From: DATLFA01 sp039934635
GTDB taxonomy: Bacteria > Actinomycetota > Acidimicrobiia > Acidimicrobiales > WLNW01
Assembly (NCBI GenBank): GCA_039934635.1
Contig: JBDTLT010000245.1
Coordinates: 1 to 8,068, forward strand
Length of the DNA stretch: 8,068 bases
Direction: 5' to 3'
Shown in pieces: positions 1-6,956 of the stretch. The notes beneath the pieces were generated by a model. It was not told the DNA's origin. It saw only the letters and a program-made list of their open reading frames with translations, and made no database searches. How positions within the stretch are numbered: position 1 is the stretch's first letter; every line of letters begins with the position of its first letter. A program made the position numbers and the translations under genes.

Positions 1-12
1 ACTGATATGCAT
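1..12 (-). CDS. possible next operon gene, start only
   Basis: On the minus strand the stop codon of the epimerase gene shares a base with an ATG (TGATG). Only four codons (Met-His-Ile-Ser) fit before the window ends. This overlap is common at translationally coupled junctions in operons. No separate Shine-Dalgarno sequence is visible, so initiation would rely on coupling. The product cannot be named, and the ATG may be chance. Confidence 0.2.
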
Positions 13-953
13 CAAGTCGCTGGGGGTCCCGATGCGGAACCCGGCTTGTCGGCATTCATCCGGTGCGCGACCAGTCGGCGCATCCCGTCTTTCCAGTGGA
101 TCTCGGTCGGGCCCACGAGCTTGTGCAGCTTGGTGAGATCTACTTGCACCGACTCGAGCGCCTGATCGGTCTTGACGAAATCGGCCTTCTTGCCCACGAG
201 GTCGGCCATGTATTGCGACCACTCCTCGATCGACACGGCGTCGTTACCACCCCAGTTGACGATGGTCGCGGGCACGGACGCGATGTCGAGCAACCGCGGG
301 ACCATGCGGATGATGTCGTCCTCGTGGATCGGGTTGTAGACCGACGGCTCGTCGGTGTGCACGGCGATCTTCTGTCCGGCGAGCACCTGCTCGAGATGCA
401 TCCATGGCCAGCCCCCGTTGTCGCCGTAGGGCACGTTGAGCCGAGCGATGACGGTCGGCAGGTTCCATTGGCGCGCGCCGTAGCGGGCCATCGCCTCTGC
501 TGCGATCTTGTTGATCGAGTACGTCGGCATGAACGACATCACGCGGTGGTTGTCACCGAGCTCGTCGTCTTCCTTGAACGCACGGTGCCCGTTGGCTTGG
601 TACACCGCGGTCGACGAACAGTGCAGGAACGCCTTCGCCGCACGGAAGTGACTCATCATCAAGCCGAGACCTTCGACGTTGGCCGCAAGGTCGTCATCGA
701 ACGACTTCGTCTTGGCCACGGCCATGTTGACCACGTAGTCGACGTCTCCGGGCACACCCGAGAAGTCGCCACCGGCGAGATCGACCGTGACGCAGCGGAC
801 CCCACCGGCCTCGAGATCGGCGCGCGCCGCAGCGTTGTTGAAACGCGCGATTGCCGTCACCTCGTTGTTCTTGGCCAAGGCCAACGCCAGTGGCTTGGCC
901 ACCTGCCCGGTCGGGCCGGTGATCACGATTCGCTTACCGTCGAGATCTCCCAT
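12..953 (-). CDS. NAD(P)-dependent epimerase/dehydratase family protein (extended SDR)
   Basis: This 313-residue cytosolic protein has the extended short-chain dehydrogenase fold. The N-terminal Rossmann motif TGPTGQVA (residues 12-19) binds the dinucleotide. Ser113/Ser114, Tyr145 and Lys149 (in YSINK) form the likely catalytic set. RLNVPYG (171-177) and the YNPIHEDD stretch (206-213) match conserved positions of sugar epimerases and dehydratases. The third glycine of the usual GxxGxxG is alanine (Ala19), as in atypical members, so simple reductase or epimerase activity on a non-sugar substrate is possible. It is the last recognisable gene of the minus-strand operon, 51 bases after the SDR stop. 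The start is supported by GAGGGG five bases upstream. The family call is firm; the substrate is unknown. Confidence 0.88.
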   Translation of the reverse strand: MGDLDGKRIVITGPTGQVAKPLALALAKNNEVTAIARFNNAAARADLEAGGVRCVTVDLAGGDFSGVPGDVDYVVNMAVAKTKSFDDDLAANVEGLGLMMSHFRAAKAFLHCSSTAVYQANGHRAFKEDDELGDNHRVMSFMPTYSINKIAAEAMARYGARQWNLPTVIARLNVPYGDNGGWPWMHLEQVLAGQKIAVHTDEPSVYNPIHEDDIIRMVPRLLDIASVPATIVNWGGNDAVSIEEWSQYMADLVGKKADFVKTDQALESVQVDLTKLHKLVGPTEIHWKDGMRRLVAHRMNADKPGSASGPPAT

Positions 954-958
954 TGTTT

Positions 959-964
959 CCCCTC
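959..964 (-). promoter_or_regulatory. ribosome binding site of the epimerase gene
   Basis: On the minus strand GAGGGG lies five bases before the ATG at 953. It is a strong Shine-Dalgarno match and fixes this start. Confidence 0.7.
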
Positions 965-1004
965 TTCCGTGTTGAACGTGACGACGACTGCGCCCGCTGA
1001 ATCC

Positions 1005-1766
1005 CTACCTGTTGAGGCCGCCCGCGTCGACGGTCATCGACAGACCGGAGACGCCTCGCGCCGAATCGGAGCACAACCAGACGGCAGCCTCCGCGATCTC
1101 GATCGGATCGAGCAGACGCTTGCCGGGCATCGTGTTGAGCACCGACTGTGCAAGATCAGGATTGCTCATGAACCAACCTTGGATCATCGGCGTGTCGACC
1201 ATGCCCGGCAGCACCGCATTCACCCGGATGCCGGAGTTGTTCAACTCTTCGGCGGCGGCTTTGACCAAACCCAATACACCGTGCTTAGCCGCGGTGTAGT
1301 GCGGCAGCCCCGGCGCGGCGACAAGGCCGGCACCCGACGACGTGTTGCAGATCGCGCCACCGCCTTGCAGCAACATCTGCGTTATCTCGTGTTTCATGCA
1401 CCAATAGACCGACGACAAGTTGATCGCGATCATCCGATCCCACTCGGCCTTGGTGAACTCGTGGAACGCCTTGGACACGTCGTTGATGCCGGCGTTGTTC
1501 CACGCGCAATCGAGACGACCCTGCTCCTTCACTATCCGCGCGACCGTGGCAGCAACTGCATCTTCGTCGGTGACGTCGAGGGCGACGAACGTCGCATCGG
1601 CACCGGACTGTTTCGCAATCTCGACCGTCTCGTTGCCGCCGGCGACGTTGACGTCGATCACGTACACGTGGGCGGCACCTTCGCGTGCGAACACGCGGGC
1701 CCCTTCGCGGCCCATGCCGCTCGCGGCACCGGTGACCATCGCAATCTTCCCCTCGACCAGACCCAT
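1005..1766 (-). CDS. SDR family NAD-dependent oxidoreductase (classical FabG-like)
   Basis: With the start at 1766 the protein has 253 residues, the usual length of classical SDRs. The cofactor motif TGAASGMG is at 12-19. Asp38 at the end of the second beta strand favours NAD(H) over NADP(H). Asp64, NNAG (90-93) and Asn116 are in their expected places. The catalytic residues are Ser144, Tyr157 and Lys161 (YTAAK), followed by the substrate-loop PGMVDTPM. All catalytic residues are intact, so it should be an active alcohol/ketone oxidoreductase, but the substrate cannot be read from sequence. An in-frame ATG at 1787 would add seven residues and overlap the LLM gene by 13 bases. I prefer 1766 because GAGG sits six bases before it and the Rossmann strand then begins at the normal distance. 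It lies between two other redox genes, probably co-transcribed. Confidence 0.92.
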   Translation of the reverse strand: MGLVEGKIAMVTGAASGMGREGARVFAREGAAHVYVIDVNVAGGNETVEIAKQSGADATFVALDVTDEDAVAATVARIVKEQGRLDCAWNNAGINDVSKAFHEFTKAEWDRMIAINLSSVYWCMKHEITQMLLQGGGAICNTSSGAGLVAAPGLPHYTAAKHGVLGLVKAAAEELNNSGIRVNAVLPGMVDTPMIQGWFMSNPDLAQSVLNTMPGKRLLDPIEIAEAAVWLCSDSARGVSGLSMTVDAGGLNR

Positions 1767-1772
1767 ATGCGT

Positions 1773-1776
1773 CCTC
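1773..1776 (-). promoter_or_regulatory. ribosome binding site of the SDR, overlapping the LLM stop codon
   Basis: On the minus strand GAGG lies six bases before ATG 1766. Its GA are the last two bases of the upstream gene's TGA stop. Ribosomes ending the LLM gene therefore finish on the SDR initiation site, which suggests translational coupling. Confidence 0.6.
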
Positions 1777-2623
1777 ACTTGTTCCAATGGTCGGAATACT
1801 GAACGAACTCGTCGAGCACCGGCAGCACTTCGTCGCGCGGCGCCGACGGCACTCGCAGCACGACTTCGGTGCAGCCTGCCGCGGCGTAGTAGTCGAGCTT
1901 GCCCGCGTCGGGGAGAACACCGAACGGCACGATGTGCGCGCCCGAGAAGTCACGCCCGCGCGCTTCGTACGCGGTGCGAAGGTCGACCAGTGCGGCGCGC
2001 AAACCGGCCCCACCGATGGGAATCCATCCGTCGCAGTATTCCGCGATGTGCGCGAACATCTTTGGCCCCGGTGCACCACCCAGCAACGTACGCACGCGGG
2101 GTTGCTGTACCGGCTTGGGCCACTGGAAGCTCGGCGTGAAGTCGACGAACTCACCGTGGAACTCCGCGACGTCGTTGGACCACAGTTCGCCCATGGCCAA
2201 CATGACTTCGCGGACGACGTCGCGGCGACGCGCCACGTCGACGCCGTGGTTCTCCATCTCTTCGTGGTTCCATCCGAAGCCGATCCCGAGCACGAACCGA
2301 CCATTGGATGCGCAATCCACGGTGGCGATCGTCTTGGCCAACGCGATCGGGTGGTGCTGTGCCACGAGCGCGATGCCGGTCCCGAGCAAGATCTTGGACG
2401 TCACCGCCGCAGCCGCGCCACACATGACGTAGGGGTCGGGTGTGCGGTAGTACTCGCGCCCGAGCTCGGGCGTGCCACTCGGTGCCGGTGTGCGCCGCGA
2501 CGTCGGGATGTGCGTGTGCTCGGGGATGTACAGCGAGTAGAAGCCCCGCGCTTCGCACTCGCGGGCGAAGTCGACGACATCCATCGATTCGTCGGTGCAG
2601 TGGAGGGTGACGCCGATCTTCAT
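1775..2623 (-). CDS. LLM class F420-dependent oxidoreductase (luciferase-like TIM barrel)
   Basis: This 282-residue protein belongs to the bacterial luciferase-like superfamily and most resembles the actinobacterial 'probable F420-dependent oxidoreductase' group. It opens with a barrel strand (MKIGVTL), then PEHTHIP (34-40) and the conserved run from HHP (90-92) through AKTIATVD to GRFVLGIGFGW (108-118). These line the flavin/F420 pocket in the family. A glycine-rich LLGGAPGP (180-187) precedes the later barrel strands. Such enzymes move hydride between reduced F420 (or FMN) and an organic substrate; the substrate here is unknown. It is first in the minus-strand operon, eight bases from the SDR. 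A TAAGGT box eight bases before the ATG may be a -10 element of a leaderless transcript, or its AAGG may act as a distant ribosome-binding site. The cofactor choice of F420 over FMN is inferred from subfamily likeness. Confidence 0.88.
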   Translation of the reverse strand: MKIGVTLHCTDESMDVVDFARECEARGFYSLYIPEHTHIPTSRRTPAPSGTPELGREYYRTPDPYVMCGAAAAVTSKILLGTGIALVAQHHPIALAKTIATVDCASNGRFVLGIGFGWNHEEMENHGVDVARRRDVVREVMLAMGELWSNDVAEFHGEFVDFTPSFQWPKPVQQPRVRTLLGGAPGPKMFAHIAEYCDGWIPIGGAGLRAALVDLRTAYEARGRDFSGAHIVPFGVLPDAGKLDYYAAAGCTEVVLRVPSAPRDEVLPVLDEFVQYSDHWNK

Positions 2624-2631
2624 CGCGGCCG

Positions 2632-2637
2632 ACCTTA
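2632..2637 (-). promoter_or_regulatory. putative -10 box for the minus-strand redox operon
   Basis: TAAGGT on the minus strand fits the actinobacterial TANNNT -10 pattern. It ends eight bases before the LLM gene's ATG, so transcription would begin at or next to the start codon. No convincing -35 is seen. The AAGG within it could instead be a weak Shine-Dalgarno. Confidence 0.35.
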
Positions 2638-2676
2638 CTTGAGAGAACGGCCCGAGCGGCCTTTCAGAGCGAGGGC

Positions 2677-2682
2677 TAGGGT
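2677..2682 (+). promoter_or_regulatory. putative -10 box for the DUF7065-like gene
   Basis: TAGGGT (TANNNT) ends six bases before the ATG at 2689, the spacing expected for a leaderless mRNA. The only purine-rich stretch, GAGGG at 2671-2675, is 13 bases from the ATG, too far for a normal ribosome-binding site. The surrounding GGGCTAG word recurs before the glycine riboswitch. Confidence 0.4.
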
Positions 2683-2688
2683 GCGCGA

Positions 2689-3801
2689 ATGGCTCACGAG
2701 AACCCGCTCACGTCCTGGGACGATTACCCCGTTCACCAATCGGCCGACTTCATCGCGCACACGGCATCGAGCGATCGCAACTTCTACGATCGCTACTACT
2801 TCTTCATGCACCCGTCGTCCGACGACATGGCCGCCATTTTCGGCCTGGGGCAGTACCCGAACCTCGGCGTGACCGACGCGTTCGTCGCGGTGCGCAAGGG
2901 AGACGGCCATCACGTGGTGCGGGCGTCAAAGCCGTTGGTCGACCGTATGGATACGTCGGTCGGCCCGATCCGCGTCGAGATCATCGAGCCGCTGCGCCGC
3001 CTGCGCGTCGTCGTCGAACCGTCCGAGTATTCGGTCTCCATGGACGTCACATGGACAGGCTCCGTACCCGCGATCGCCGAGCCGAATCAGTTCATCAGGT
3101 CGAAGGGCAAGGTCGTCTTCGACACGCAGCGCTTGGCCCAGACCGGCTTTTGGGAGGGCTCGATCACCGTCAACGGCGAGACCGCTCCGGTCACGCCGGA
3201 CCACTGGCGCGGCTGTCGCGACCGTTCGTGGGGCGTGCGGCCGGTGGGTGAACCCGAGCCGGCCGGCATCCGCCAAGGCGTGCCGGCCATGAGCGGGATG
3301 TGGAACTACTTCCCGATGCAATTCAGTGACCACTCCATCTTCTTCATCAACAACGAACTGGCCGACGGCACCCGTGTGCTCGAACAAGCCGAGCGGGTGT
3401 GGCCCGATGGTCGCATCGAACAACTCGGCCGCTTCGAATGGCATCACGAGATGCAAAAGGGCACACGGCTGATGCGGCACTCGGTGCTCACCTTCCCCGA
3501 TGCGCCGGGGGGCAAGATCGCGATCGAGTGCACCTCACTGCTCCCCCACTTCCTCGCGGTCGGCAGCGGCTACGGCCTCGACGACGACTGGCGCCACGGC
3601 ATGTACCAGGGTCCCGATGCGGTGGTGCACGGCCGCGACTACAAGGTCGACGACATCGCGATGCGGGGTCAGTTCGCCGTAGTCGACCACGTCGCTCGAT
3701 TCGAATACGGCGGCAACGTCGGCTATGGCCTCTACGAGCAGGCATTCATGGGCGCGTTCCCGCGCGTCGGCATCGCCGAGGCCCGATCGATGGCGCAGTG
3801 A
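2689..3801 (+). CDS. conserved protein of unknown function, DUF7064/DUF7065-like
   Basis: I do not recognise a characterised function. The 370-residue protein has no signal peptide or membrane segment. It is rich in beta-strand-like stretches and aromatic residues, for example VTDAFVAV, RVEIIEPLRRLRVVVE and HSIFFINNELADG. The most distinctive motif is WRGCRDRSWGVRP (173-185). This invariant-looking block and the overall pattern recall actinobacterial proteins split in Pfam into DUF7065 and DUF7064, with a lipocalin-like (AttH/CrtC-type) double beta-barrel. In such folds the barrel binds a hydrophobic ligand. It is divergent from the F420/SDR operon across 65 bases, so a shared lipid or terpenoid-like substrate is possible but is inference. 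The start at 2689 is the first ATG after a plausible -10 box. The coding call is firm; the family name comes from memory of motif likeness. Confidence 0.8.
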   Translation: MAHENPLTSWDDYPVHQSADFIAHTASSDRNFYDRYYFFMHPSSDDMAAIFGLGQYPNLGVTDAFVAVRKGDGHHVVRASKPLVDRMDTSVGPIRVEIIEPLRRLRVVVEPSEYSVSMDVTWTGSVPAIAEPNQFIRSKGKVVFDTQRLAQTGFWEGSITVNGETAPVTPDHWRGCRDRSWGVRPVGEPEPAGIRQGVPAMSGMWNYFPMQFSDHSIFFINNELADGTRVLEQAERVWPDGRIEQLGRFEWHHEMQKGTRLMRHSVLTFPDAPGGKIAIECTSLLPHFLAVGSGYGLDDDWRHGMYQGPDAVVHGRDYKVDDIAMRGQFAVVDHVARFEYGGNVGYGLYEQAFMGAFPRVGIAEARSMAQ

Positions 3802-3826
3802 TCGCCGCGCGAGCCGCCGTGTGGGC

Positions 3827-3832
3827 TAGCGT
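3827..3832 (+). promoter_or_regulatory. putative -10 box for the riboswitch-gcvP transcript
   Basis: TAGCGT lies in GGGCTAGCGTGC and fits TANNNT. It resembles the GGGCTAGGGTGC before the gene at 2689. It would place the RNA start near 3839-3841, about 25 bases before the first aptamer. No clear -35 is seen. Confidence 0.4.
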
Positions 3833-3863
3833 GCACCGCGCCGACAACAAATATCGTCGAGTC

Positions 3864-3961
3864 GGGAGAGTTCTCGGTTCCTAGAACCGAGGCGCCGAAG
3901 GAGCAACCGCCCCCGGAACCTCTCAGGCAAACGGACCGGCTCGACAGGCACCTCTGGAAAG
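3864..3961 (+). ncRNA. glycine aptamer 1
   Basis: The aptamer opens with GGGAGAG (3864-3870) and closes with CTCTGGA (3952-3958), giving the AGAG/CTCT P1 pairing. A perfect 8-bp hairpin, CTCGGTTC (3873-3880) with GAACCGAG (3884-3891), has only a CTA loop. A short CCG/CGG stem (3907-3909 with 3914-3916) sits between the two conserved core blocks. Confidence 0.9.
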
Positions 3962-4036
3962 CATCGGATTCACGTCCGGTCACCGACGGGGAAAGCGGTT
4001 CGCCGCGAAGCTCTCAGGTTCACGAGACAGAGGGGG
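3962..4036 (+). ncRNA. glycine aptamer 2
   Basis: A small hairpin CGGA/TCCG (3965-3968 with 3975-3978) precedes the conserved CACCGACGGGGAAAGC. A stem GCGG/CCGC (3995-3998 with 4003-4006) is capped by a TTCG tetraloop. CTCTCAGGTT follows, and the aptamer ends with the typical ACAGAGGGG. It is more compact than aptamer 1. Confidence 0.88.
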
Positions 4037-4061
4037 GCAGATTCGCAACCGCGCTCGCCCT

Positions 4062-4065
4062 GGAG
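4062..4065 (+). promoter_or_regulatory. gcvP: gcvP ribosome binding site
   Basis: GGAG lies five bases before the ATG at 4071 and 26 bases after the second aptamer. It fixes the start and is the obvious target if the riboswitch works by exposing or hiding the initiation region. Confidence 0.65.
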
Positions 4066-4070
4066 AACCG

Positions 4071-6905
4071 ATGGCCCCCTCGTCGCTGCAACAACTCGAA
4101 GCCCATGATGCGTTCGTGTCTCGCCACATCGGGCCGTCGGCCGCCGAAGTGCAACACATGCTCGGGGCACTCGGGCTCTCGTCGATCGACGAACTGATCG
4201 ACCACGCGATCCCCGGCTCGATCCGCCAGCAAGAGCCGCTCGCGCTGCCGGCGGCGCTATCCGAAGTCGAAGCGCTCGCGGCCATACGGGCCAAGGCCGA
4301 TCGCAACACGGTGCTGACATCGCTCATCGGATGCGGCTATCACGACACCATCACACCCGGCGTCATCCTGCGCAACATCTTGGAGAGTCCGGCGTGGTAC
4401 ACGGCCTACACGCCGTACCAACCCGAAATATCGCAGGGCCGACTCGAGGCGTTGCTGAACTTTCAGACGATGTGCGCAGATCTGTCCGGTATGGATATCG
4501 CCAACGCATCGCTACTCGACGAGGCGACCGCGGCTGGCGAAGCAATGGCGATGTTGCACCGTGTGCACAAGAAGCCGCCAAACGTCTTCCTCGTCGACCC
4601 GCGCTGTCATCCGCAGACCATCGCTGTCGTGCGCGTGCGCGCCGAACCGCTGGGCATCGACGTCGTCGTCGCGGATCCTTCGAGCGAACCGCTCGAAGGC
4701 GTCTATGGCGTGCTGGTGCAGTATCCGGGCACCGACGGCACCGTCGCTCCACTCGAACCCATTGTGCAACGAGCCCACGAAGCGGGCGCGCTCGTCGCGG
4801 TAGCGGCTGATGTTCTCGCGCTCGTGTTGTTGCAATCGCCGGGCGCCGCCGGCGCCGATTGCGTGATCGGTTCCACGCAACGGTTCGGTGTGCCGATGGG
4901 CTTCGGTGGCCCGCACGCCGCGTTCATGGCCACGCGTGATTCGTTCAAGCGATCGCTGCCGGGCCGGCTCGTCGGTGTCTCGGTCGACACCAAGGGACGC
5001 ACTGCCTACCGCTTGGCGCTACAAACGCGCGAGCAGCACATCCGACGCGAGAAGGCGACGTCCAACATCTGCACCGCGCAGGTCTTGCTCTCCGTGATCG
5101 CATCGATGTACGCGGTGTACCACGGGCCCGAGGGGCTGCGGCGTATCGCCGAGCGCGTGCACCGGCTCGCGTCGATCATGGTCGCCGGGCTGCGCGCCGG
5201 TGGTGTCGACGTGTCGACGACTTCGTATTTCGACACCGTGTGGCTGCGCGTCGCCGACGCGGACGCGGTCGGTGCGGCCGCCCGCGAGCGCGGGCTCAAC
5301 TTCCGCATCGTCGACGCAACCACCGTGGGTATTACCCTCGACGAGACAACGACACGCGCCACGATCGAGGCCGTCTGGTCGGCGTTGGGTGTGAGTGCAT
5401 CGGTGACCGATCTCGATTCAGAGGCCGTGCTCGGTCTGCCTGCAGCGTTGCGCCGTACCGACGAGATCCTCACGCACGACGTCTTTCACCGATATCACAG
5501 CGAGCACGAGATGTTGCGCTACCTACGGCGGCTGGCCGACAAGGACCTCGCACTCGATCGCACGATGATCCCGCTCGGTTCGTGCACGATGAAGCTCAAC
5601 GCCACGAGCGAGATGATTCCGATCACGTGGCCCGAGTTCGGCGCGATTCATCCGCATGTGCCGAGCGAGCAGGTGCAGGGCTATCTCGAGATGATCCACG
5701 AACTCGAAGCGATGCTCGTCGAGATCACCGGCTACGACGCCGTGTCGCTGCAACCCAATGCCGGTTCGCAAGGTGAGTTCGCCGGCTTGCTCGCGATCCG
5801 GGCGTACCATCGGTCGCGCGGCGACGCGCACCGCAACGTATGTCTTATCCCTTCGTCCGCGCACGGCACCAACGCCGCATCGGCCGCAATGGCGGGGATG
5901 CGGGTGGTCGTCGTCGAATGCGACAACGAAGGCAACGTCGATGTCGACGATCTCAAGCGACGCGCCGTCGAATTCAGCGAAGCACTGTCCGCGCTCATGG
6001 TGACATATCCGTCGACCCACGGCGTGTTCGAAGAACGCATCGGCGAGATCTGTGCGGTCGTCCACGAATACGGCGGGCAGGTGTACCTCGACGGCGCCAA
6101 TCTCAACGCCCTCGTCGGCACGGCCAGGCCGGGCAAGTTCGGCGCCGATGTGTCGCACCTCAACCTCCACAAGACGTTCTGCATCCCCCACGGTGGCGGC
6201 GGCCCCGGTGTCGGCCCCGTGGCGGTCAAGGCGCACCTCGCTCCGTTCCTGCCGGGATCGGCCGCCGTGCCGGCAATCGCCGCGGCGCCGTTCGGCTCGG
6301 CGTCGATCCTGCCGATCTCATGGATGTACGTGACGATGATGGGCGGCCGGGGCCTGACCGATGCCACACATCACGCCATCCTCAACGCCAACTACATCGC
6401 CAAGCGGCTCGCGCCGCACTATCCGGTGCTGTACACCGGCGAGCACGGGCTCGTCGCCCACGAGTGCATCCTCGACGTGCGGCCGATCACGCAGGCGACC
6501 GGTGTTTCGGTCGAGGACATCGCGAAGCGCCTCGTCGACTACGGCTTCCATGCACCGACGATGGCCTTCCCCGTTGCGGGCACCCTCATGATCGAGCCGA
6601 CCGAGAGCGAGGCACTCGCCGAGCTCGATCGCTTCTGCGACGCGATGATCGCGGTGCGGGCCGAGATCACGGCAGTCGGAGCTGGCGAATGGCCCCGCGA
6701 CGACAATCCGTTGCACAACGCGCCGCACACCGCCGACGACGTCTGTGCCGACGACTGGACGCACCCGTACTCGCGCGAGCTCGCCGCCTACCCACTCGCC
6801 TCGTTGCGCCACTCGAAATACTTCGCCCCCGTTTCCCGCATCGACGGTGCGTACGGCGACCGCAACGTCGTCTGCTCCTGCCCACCCCTCGACGCCTACC
6901 GCTAA
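4071..6905 (+). CDS. gcvP: glycine dehydrogenase (aminomethyl-transferring), glycine cleavage system P protein
   Basis: The P protein uses pyridoxal phosphate to decarboxylate glycine and passes the aminomethyl group to the lipoyl arm of H protein. This is the first step of the cytosolic glycine cleavage system, which feeds one-carbon units to tetrahydrofolate. The 944 residues match the usual length of the fused form. The N-terminal half carries FVSRHIGPS (15-23), GCGYHDT (87-93), a YTPYQPEISQG block from 113 and NASLLDE (145-151). The C-terminal half carries GSCTMKLN (503-510) and LHKTFCIPHGGGGPG, where Lys701 is the PLP Schiff-base lysine, followed by the glycine-rich loop. No truncation or key substitution is apparent. 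gcvT and gcvH are not in the window, so gcvP appears to stand apart from them. It has its own promoter candidate and a tandem glycine riboswitch and is probably glycine-induced. Confidence 0.97.
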   Translation: MAPSSLQQLEAHDAFVSRHIGPSAAEVQHMLGALGLSSIDELIDHAIPGSIRQQEPLALPAALSEVEALAAIRAKADRNTVLTSLIGCGYHDTITPGVILRNILESPAWYTAYTPYQPEISQGRLEALLNFQTMCADLSGMDIANASLLDEATAAGEAMAMLHRVHKKPPNVFLVDPRCHPQTIAVVRVRAEPLGIDVVVADPSSEPLEGVYGVLVQYPGTDGTVAPLEPIVQRAHEAGALVAVAADVLALVLLQSPGAAGADCVIGSTQRFGVPMGFGGPHAAFMATRDSFKRSLPGRLVGVSVDTKGRTAYRLALQTREQHIRREKATSNICTAQVLLSVIASMYAVYHGPEGLRRIAERVHRLASIMVAGLRAGGVDVSTTSYFDTVWLRVADADAVGAAARERGLNFRIVDATTVGITLDETTTRATIEAVWSALGVSASVTDLDSEAVLGLPAALRRTDEILTHDVFHRYHSEHEMLRYLRRLADKDLALDRTMIPLGSCTMKLNATSEMIPITWPEFGAIHPHVPSEQVQGYLEMIHELEAMLVEITGYDAVSLQPNAGSQGEFAGLLAIRAYHRSRGDAHRNVCLIPSSAHGTNAASAAMAGMRVVVVECDNEGNVDVDDLKRRAVEFSEALSALMVTYPSTHGVFEERIGEICAVVHEYGGQVYLDGANLNALVGTARPGKFGADVSHLNLHKTFCIPHGGGGPGVGPVAVKAHLAPFLPGSAAVPAIAAAPFGSASILPISWMYVTMMGGRGLTDATHHAILNANYIAKRLAPHYPVLYTGEHGLVAHECILDVRPITQATGVSVEDIAKRLVDYGFHAPTMAFPVAGTLMIEPTESEALAELDRFCDAMIAVRAEITAVGAGEWPRDDNPLHNAPHTADDVCADDWTHPYSRELAAYPLASLRHSKYFAPVSRIDGAYGDRNVVCSCPPLDAYR

Positions 6906-6916
6906 CCCCGTTCTGG

Positions 6917-6956
6917 CACCCGCGCCAACCGTTCTCATCCGTTCTCGCAGCACAAC
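6917..6956 (+). repeat. left outer terminal inverted repeat
   Basis: It contains CACCCGCGCC and CCGTTCTCGCAGCACAAC, both matched in inverted orientation at 8006-8038. It differs from the right end by a spacer of different length (12 versus 5 bases) that includes a duplicated CCGTTCTC word. Confidence 0.6.

Larger units (their letters stand above)
3861..4036 (+). promoter_or_regulatory. tandem glycine riboswitch (gcvT-type) in the gcvP leader
   Basis: Two consecutive glycine aptamers lie directly upstream of gcvP, the classic target of this riboswitch class. Each carries the conserved core words: GCGCCGAAGGAGCAA (3892-3906) then CTCTCAGGCAAA (3920-3931) in the first, and CACCGACGGGGAAAGC (3981-3996) then CTCTCAGGTT (4011-4020) in the second. 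In characterised tandems glycine binding turns expression of the glycine cleavage system on. Between the end of the second aptamer and the gcvP ATG (34 bases) there is no hairpin followed by a T-run. Control by translation initiation or Rho is therefore more likely than intrinsic termination. Confidence 0.95.

Noticed and set aside
63..1802. 579-codon open frame on the plus strand
   Set aside because: It runs antisense through the epimerase and SDR genes, which have clear motifs on the minus strand. Its translation is rich in Arg, His, Val and Asp with no recognisable domain, as expected of a shadow frame in GC-rich DNA.
1852..1864. CTCGCAGCACGAC inside the LLM gene, 12 of 13 bases like the cassette repeat
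   Set aside because: It has no partner arm nearby and is explained by coding of Val-Val-Leu-Arg-Val on the minus strand. Probably coincidence.
1787..2872. 361-codon open frame on the plus strand
   Set aside because: It is antisense to the well-supported LLM gene and runs into the DUF7065-like gene. It has low-complexity, Arg-rich content and no family motif.
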